DNA of 8,530 nucleotides from assembly GCA_021826785.1 (NCBI GenBank), contig JAKAYN010000019.1:1-8530 (forward strand). Reading direction: 5' to 3'. Made by a program: the position numbers and the translations under genes. Origin of the DNA: Thermoplasmata archaeon. GTDB taxonomy: Archaea > Thermoplasmatota > Thermoplasmata > Thermoplasmatales > Thermoplasmataceae. Shown here piece after piece: positions 5,932 to 8,530 of the stretch. Position 1 is the first letter of the stretch. Each line of letters opens with the position of its first letter. The notes beneath the pieces are model-generated. The model made no database searches. It was not told where the DNA came from and was given only the letters and a program-made list of their open reading frames with translations.

Positions 5932-6348
5932 ATGATATATATAGACGCTTCAAACCATATTTATGGAAGATTATCATCATACGTGGCAAAAAAATTGTTA
6001 AATGGCGAATCTGTTACAATTGTAAACGCATCAAAGGTTGTTATAACAGGAAGAAAGGAATTTATAATAGATAAGTTTAATAAATTAAGAAACACGGGAA
6101 GCATTAGAAAGGGACCTTACTATCCAAAAACAGCAGATAGAATATTAAAAAGGTCGATAGGCGACATGCTTCCAAAGAAGAAGACCCATGGCATGGAGGC
6201 ATTAAAGCGCTGCATAGTTTATTCAAATGTGCCAAAATCGCTTGCAAACAAGAATTTTGAAAGGGTTGAAAAGGCATTGAATAATAAGGTAACAGGATTT
6301 GTAACTCTTGGCGAGGTATCAAGGATATTGGGTGAAACCTATGAGTGA
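5932..6348 (+). CDS. rpl13: 50S ribosomal protein L13
   Basis: From ATG 5932 the product is 138 residues and starts MIYIDASNHIYGRLSSYVAK, the standard archaeal L13 (uL13) opening. Other family marks are the ASKVVITGRK segment (~32-41), TGSIRKGPYYPKTADRIL and MLPKKKTHGMEALKR. L13 is an early-assembly protein of the large subunit that binds 23S rRNA. The start is set by AGGTGAT just upstream; a GTG at 5923 would add three residues and is unlikely. It begins 5 bp after rpl18e ends and its 3' end overlaps rps9 by 8 bp (ATGAGTGA), indicating translational coupling. Confidence 0.95.
   Translation: MIYIDASNHIYGRLSSYVAKKLLNGESVTIVNASKVVITGRKEFIIDKFNKLRNTGSIRKGPYYPKTADRILKRSIGDMLPKKKTHGMEALKRCIVYSNVPKSLANKNFERVEKALNNKVTGFVTLGEVSRILGETYE
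6330..6335 (+). promoter_or_regulatory. Ribosome binding site GGGTGA of rps9
   Basis: GGGTGA lies 5 nt before ATG 6341 and inside the rpl13 coding region. It selects ATG 6341 over an open extension that reaches back to 6308. Confidence 0.65.
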
Positions 6349-6742
6349 TTACATAATAAAGGTTGGAAAGAGAAAGACCGCCATTGCGAGGGCAACTATA
6401 AGGAAGGGCACCGGTAAATACCTTATAAACGGCTATCCATTGGAATTGTATCCAATAGAGATACTAAGGGAAAAGATGCTTGAACCAATAAGAATACTTG
6501 GTGACAGATCAAAAGAAATAGATATCGATGTAAACGTACACGGTGGTGGTACAACAGGCCAGGCAGATGCTACTAGAACGGCTATGGCAAAGGCAATAAT
6601 AGAGTACTTTAAGGACAACGATCTCGAGGCTGAGATAAGGGCATATGACAGGTCAATGCTGGTAAACGATGTTAGAAGAAAGATGCCGAAGAAGCCTATG
6701 GGCTATGGTGCCAGGGCTAAGAGGCAGAAATCATACAGGTGA
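6341..6742 (+). CDS. rps9: 30S ribosomal protein S9
   Basis: The 133-residue product from ATG 6341 is ribosomal protein S9 (uS9). The N-terminal KVGKRKTAIARATIRKGTG, the central VHGGGTTGQADATRTAMAKA and the very basic C-terminal tail ending KRQKSYR are all typical. That tail reaches the P-site tRNA in the small subunit. Length is normal for archaea. It overlaps rpl13 by 8 bp, and its terminal AGG TGA codons form the ribosome site of rpoN, so the genes are tightly coupled in one operon. Confidence 0.96.
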   Translation: MSDYIIKVGKRKTAIARATIRKGTGKYLINGYPLELYPIEILREKMLEPIRILGDRSKEIDIDVNVHGGGTTGQADATRTAMAKAIIEYFKDNDLEAEIRAYDRSMLVNDVRRKMPKKPMGYGARAKRQKSYR

Positions 6743-6743
6743 T
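6737..6743 (+). promoter_or_regulatory. Ribosome binding site AGGTGAT of rpoN
   Basis: AGGTGAT spans the rps9 stop codon and lies 3 nt before ATG 6747. It identifies ATG 6747 as the rpoN start, not an upstream start at 6669. Confidence 0.7.
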
Positions 6744-6746
6744 TCT

Positions 6747-6965
6747 ATGATAATACCGGTAAGGTGTTTTAGCTGCGGCCGTGTGATAGCCTCTGATTAT
6801 ATAAGATTCACAGAGGCATGCACAAAGATAATAAATGAAACAGGCCGTGAACCAAAAGGCGATGAAAAGGCAAAGATCCTGGATGATCTTGGTGTTAAAA
6901 GATACTGCTGCAGAAGAATGATACTATCGCATAAAGATTTAATAGACGAGGTTATGCCTTATTAA
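6747..6965 (+). CDS. rpoN: DNA-directed RNA polymerase subunit N (Rpb10 homologue)
   Basis: This 72-residue protein is the archaeal RNA polymerase subunit N, equal to eukaryotic Rpb10, which joins the RpoD/RpoL assembly platform. It opens MIIPVRCFSCG, and the zinc ligands are Cys7, Cys10 and the pair Cys54-Cys55 in KRYCCRRM. LDDLGVKRYCCRRM is highly typical of the family. It starts 4 bp after rps9 ends. In many archaea rpoK and often rps2 follow, but here a tRNA gene with its own promoter comes next and the operon appears to end. Confidence 0.96.
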   Translation: MIIPVRCFSCGRVIASDYIRFTEACTKIINETGREPKGDEKAKILDDLGVKRYCCRRMILSHKDLIDEVMPY

Positions 6966-6970
6966 AAATA

Positions 6971-6978
6971 TTTATATT
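6971..6978 (+). promoter_or_regulatory. TATA box of the tRNA-Pro gene
   Basis: TTTATATT, preceded by AAAAATA as possible BRE, is centred 25 bp before the first tRNA base. Its place just after the rpoN stop codon suggests that the tRNA is transcribed separately from the operon. Confidence 0.55.
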
Positions 6979-6990
6979 ATTTTGCAATAC

Positions 6991-6997
6991 TTTTTTT
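6991..6997 (+). terminator. Oligo-T tract, possible terminator of the rpl18e-rpoN operon
   Basis: Seven T residues lie 25 bp after the rpoN stop. Oligo-T tracts on the non-template strand stop archaeal RNA polymerase without a hairpin. The tract sits between the tRNA TATA box and the tRNA start, so it would not stop the tRNA transcript itself. Confidence 0.35.
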
Positions 6998-6999
6998 AA

Positions 7000-7072
7000 G
7001 GGACCGTGGGGTAGCTTGGTATCCTACCAGCTTGGGGTGTTGGTGACTCCGATTCAAATTCGGACGGTCCCA
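7000..7072 (+). tRNA. tRNA-Pro (anticodon GGG)
   Basis: The 73-nt sequence folds as a full cloverleaf. The acceptor stem GGGACCG pairs perfectly with CGGTCCC, with A73 as discriminator. The D arm carries the loop AGCTTGGTA, and a T13-T22 mismatch is tolerated. The anticodon stem is CCAGC/GTTGG around the loop TTGGGGT, with anticodon GGG at 7034-7036. The variable loop is 4 nt, and the T arm is TCCGA/TCGGA around TTCAAAT. It reads CCC and CCU. There is no intron and no encoded CCA (TTT follows), so CCA must be added by the nucleotidyltransferase. Confidence 0.96.
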
Positions 7073-7120
7073 TTTCATTTAAGGTATAGATAAGGAAAAA
7101 GTTGTGATTTTTGGAGATAA

Positions 7121-7132
7121 TTATATTAAATA
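7121..7132 (+). promoter_or_regulatory. Candidate TATA box for the third GT4 gene
   Basis: TTATATTAAATA is centred about 26 bp before ATG 7153, and no ribosome site precedes that ATG. This fits a leaderless transcript and supports ATG 7153 rather than the in-frame TTG at 7111, which lies upstream of this element. Confidence 0.45.
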
Positions 7133-7152
7133 AATCATCATTTCGTCATTTA

Positions 7153-8259
7153 ATGAAAATACTGGAAATTGCATACAAACCTCCAGAATTTGGCGGGGGG
7201 GTTGAGAGATTCGTAAATGATTTTTCCAAGTATTTAATTTTAAATGGAAACGAGGTTTCCATTATGATTTCCGGGGAGGAAAATAAAAAATATATAAAAA
7301 ATAATATTAAATTCATTCAGATTAGGGTTAAATTTCCATATTTTAAAAAACTTATTTATAATATAAAACTTTATTTTTATGTTAAAAAAAACAGGAAAAA
7401 ATATGATATGGCACATATTAACGGTGACAATGGATGTTTTATTTCCAGAATTAATGATTTAAACAAAATAATGACCCTGCACGGAACATCATTGTTTTCT
7501 GCCGGTGTAAAACAAAATTATAATAAAAAATCCATACTTAAATGGGGTTTAATACATCCAAACTTATTTTCTTCATATCTAATGGAGAGGTATTCTGTTA
7601 GGCATTGCAGCACGGTTATAACTGTATCTACCGCTCTTTTGGGCACATTAAAAAATATATATTCTAAAGATGATATAACGGTGATTAATGCTGGTGTTAA
7701 TACCGGTTATTTCAGGCCTGGAAATAAAAGTCAAATTAGACAGGAATTAAACATGGAAAATAAATTAATTTATGCTCTCTGGGTGGGGATGTATCCAGAG
7801 AGAAAAAGGCTTAATTTTGCCATAGAATTAATTAAAAATTCAAAAAATATACATCTTATATGCATAGGCAACACTGAAAAATACGATGGCAATGATAGAA
7901 TCCACATTCTAGGCCATGTATCAGACGACGTTTTATTGAAATATTATCAGGCCTGTGATTTCCTCTTATTACCATCTATTTCAGAGGCTTTCAGCCTGAC
8001 CATAGTTGAGGGGATGGCATGCGGCCTTGTTCCTGTAACTGGTAAAAACGTTTACATGCCAGGTCTTAAGAATAATATAAATTCATTCATTGCCAGTACA
8101 GATGATGATTATAAAAATATAATAAGGAATATTGAGGATAATCCTAATATATTAATTAAAATGTCTGAAAATGCGATTAAAACAGCATATGAATATTCAG
8201 ATGAGAAAACCTATTCCAGATATCTAGATATAATGCAAAAAATACTATATAAAAAATAA
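7153..8259 (+). CDS. GT4-family glycosyltransferase with poly-G in its N-terminal loop
   Basis: From ATG 7153 the product has 368 residues, normal for a GT4 retaining glycosyltransferase. It begins MKILEIAYKPPEFGGGVERF, the classic first strand and glycine loop, and continues with MAHINGDNG and MTLHGTSLF in the N-domain. HCSTVITVSTALL and INAGVNTGYFRPG precede the C-domain; WVGMYPERKRL stands for the GR..KG strand, and the donor E-x7-E is Glu278/Glu286 in EAFSLTIVE, followed by GMACGLVPV. An in-frame TTG at 7111 would add 14 residues without family likeness. The glycine codons contain a run of seven G (7195-7201), odd in so AT-rich a gene, and gain or loss of one G would stop translation within a few codons. 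It lies between tRNA-Pro and a GT2 gene, and is likely part of a surface glycan pathway. Confidence 0.9.
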   Translation: MKILEIAYKPPEFGGGVERFVNDFSKYLILNGNEVSIMISGEENKKYIKNNIKFIQIRVKFPYFKKLIYNIKLYFYVKKNRKKYDMAHINGDNGCFISRINDLNKIMTLHGTSLFSAGVKQNYNKKSILKWGLIHPNLFSSYLMERYSVRHCSTVITVSTALLGTLKNIYSKDDITVINAGVNTGYFRPGNKSQIRQELNMENKLIYALWVGMYPERKRLNFAIELIKNSKNIHLICIGNTEKYDGNDRIHILGHVSDDVLLKYYQACDFLLLPSISEAFSLTIVEGMACGLVPVTGKNVYMPGLKNNINSFIASTDDDYKNIIRNIEDNPNILIKMSENAIKTAYEYSDEKTYSRYLDIMQKILYKK

Positions 8260-8266
8260 TTTATAC
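8260..8266 (+). promoter_or_regulatory. Candidate TATA box for the GT2 gene
   Basis: TTTATAC begins directly after the stop codon of the GT4 gene and is centred 26 bp before ATG 8289, as expected for a leaderless transcript. Confidence 0.4.
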
Positions 8267-8280
8267 AAAATTCATATATC

Positions 8281-8287
8281 TTTTTTT
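8281..8287 (+). terminator. Oligo-T tract, possible terminator of the third GT4 gene
   Basis: Seven T residues lie 21 bp after the GT4 stop and directly before ATG 8289. They could end the GT4 transcript while the GT2 gene starts its own just downstream, the same TATA-then-T7 layout as before tRNA-Pro. Confidence 0.3.
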
Positions 8288-8288
8288 A

Positions 8289-8530
8289 ATGGAATCAGAT
8301 TTCATCTCAGTTATAATACCATCATACAGGCCAAATGATTTTGTTTATAAGGCCATAGAAAGTGCATTAAATCAGTCTCTAAGTAGGGATTTTTATGAAA
8401 TAATTGTTGTTTTAAATTACGAGGATCAAAAAATTTCAGAAATAGAAAATAATAATTTAATAAAAGTTTTGTATGTAAATGATCTTTCCCTATCGTCAAA
8501 GTATATTGCTGCACTTAAGATTAGCCATGG
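8289..8530 (+). CDS. GT2-type glycosyltransferase, partial (C-terminus beyond the right edge)
   Basis: Eighty codons from ATG 8289 reach the window edge. The opening FISVIIPSYRPNDFVYKAIE, then SALNQSL and FYEIIVVLN, is the N-terminal nucleotide-binding half of a GT-A fold, family GT2, which transfers sugars from NDP-sugars, usually with inversion. VIIPSY and the SALNQS helix are strong marks. After the second strand one expects an Asp-rich loop such as DDGS, but here it reads LNYEDQ, so the first nucleotide-contacting Asp seems displaced or replaced. The metal-binding DxD would come later and is not in the window. There is no ribosome site before the ATG, and a TATA box sits at leaderless distance. 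It follows the GT4 gene by 29 bp. Confidence 0.85.
   Translation, partial: MESDFISVIIPSYRPNDFVYKAIESALNQSLSRDFYEIIVVLNYEDQKISEIENNNLIKVLYVNDLSLSSKYIAALKISH

Noticed and set aside
6104..6322. 72-codon minus-strand frame within rpl13
   Set aside because: It is antisense to a certain ribosomal protein gene and has no recognisable domain. The 61-codon frame at 6433-6618 inside rps9 is the same case.
6669..6746. Upstream extension of rpoN
   Set aside because: RpoN proteins begin MIIPVRCFSCG, which matches ATG 6747 with AGGTGAT 3 nt before it; the extension overlaps the S9 tail in another frame.
7111..7152. TTG start adding 14 residues to the third GT4 protein
   Set aside because: MKILEIAY is the normal family start, and the TATA candidate at 7121-7132 lies downstream of the TTG.
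7065..7152. Integration site (attachment repeat) at the tRNA-Pro 3' end
   Set aside because: No second copy of the tRNA 3' end and no integrase gene is visible in the window, although one could lie outside it.
8311..8514. 67-codon minus-strand frame at the right edge
   Set aside because: The plus strand here encodes clear GT2 motifs (VIIPSY, SALNQS), so the opposite frame is a shadow.

Overview
The window looks like chromosomal DNA of an AT-rich euryarchaeon, most likely a thermoacidophile of the Thermoplasmatales (Picrophilus-like; the genus is inference). The archaeal markers are an L18e-L13-S9-RpoN gene string, a 73-nt tRNA-Pro without an encoded CCA, TATA boxes about 25 bp upstream of start codons (leaderless pattern), and GGTGAT-type Shine-Dalgarno sites only at genes inside the operon.

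Layout. At 1-358 (-) is the N-terminal part of a small NAD-dependent epimerase/dehydratase. At 407-1592 (-) is a GT4 glycosyltransferase whose first ~30 codons lie in another frame than the rest. At 1704-2511 (+) a six-span membrane protein overlaps a small winged-helix DNA-binding protein. At 2508-4304 (-), convergent with it, is a Hanks-type protein kinase with a six-span membrane N-terminus. At 4520-5512 (+) is a second GT4 enzyme. At 5558-6965 (+) is the operon rpl18e-rpl13-rps9-rpoN, followed by tRNA-Pro(GGG) at 7000-7072. At 7153-8259 (+) is a third GT4 enzyme, and at 8289 to the right edge a GT2-type glycosyltransferase starts.

How it fits together. Four glycosyltransferases and a nucleotide-sugar epimerase on both sides of a translation/transcription operon suggest a locus for surface glycans (glycolipid, exopolysaccharide or protein glycosylation), made in several separately promoted units. 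The housekeeping cluster is short: no rpoD lies before it and no rpoK or rps2 after it. The most notable signals are the N-terminal frameshift beside A-runs in one GT4 gene, a seven-G tract in the matching N-terminal glycine motif of another, the membrane-anchored kinase facing a membrane-protein/regulator pair, and three perfect inverted repeats next to candidate TATA boxes. No CRISPR array, insertion sequence or stretch over 300 bases without a gene was seen; the longest gap is 4305-4519.
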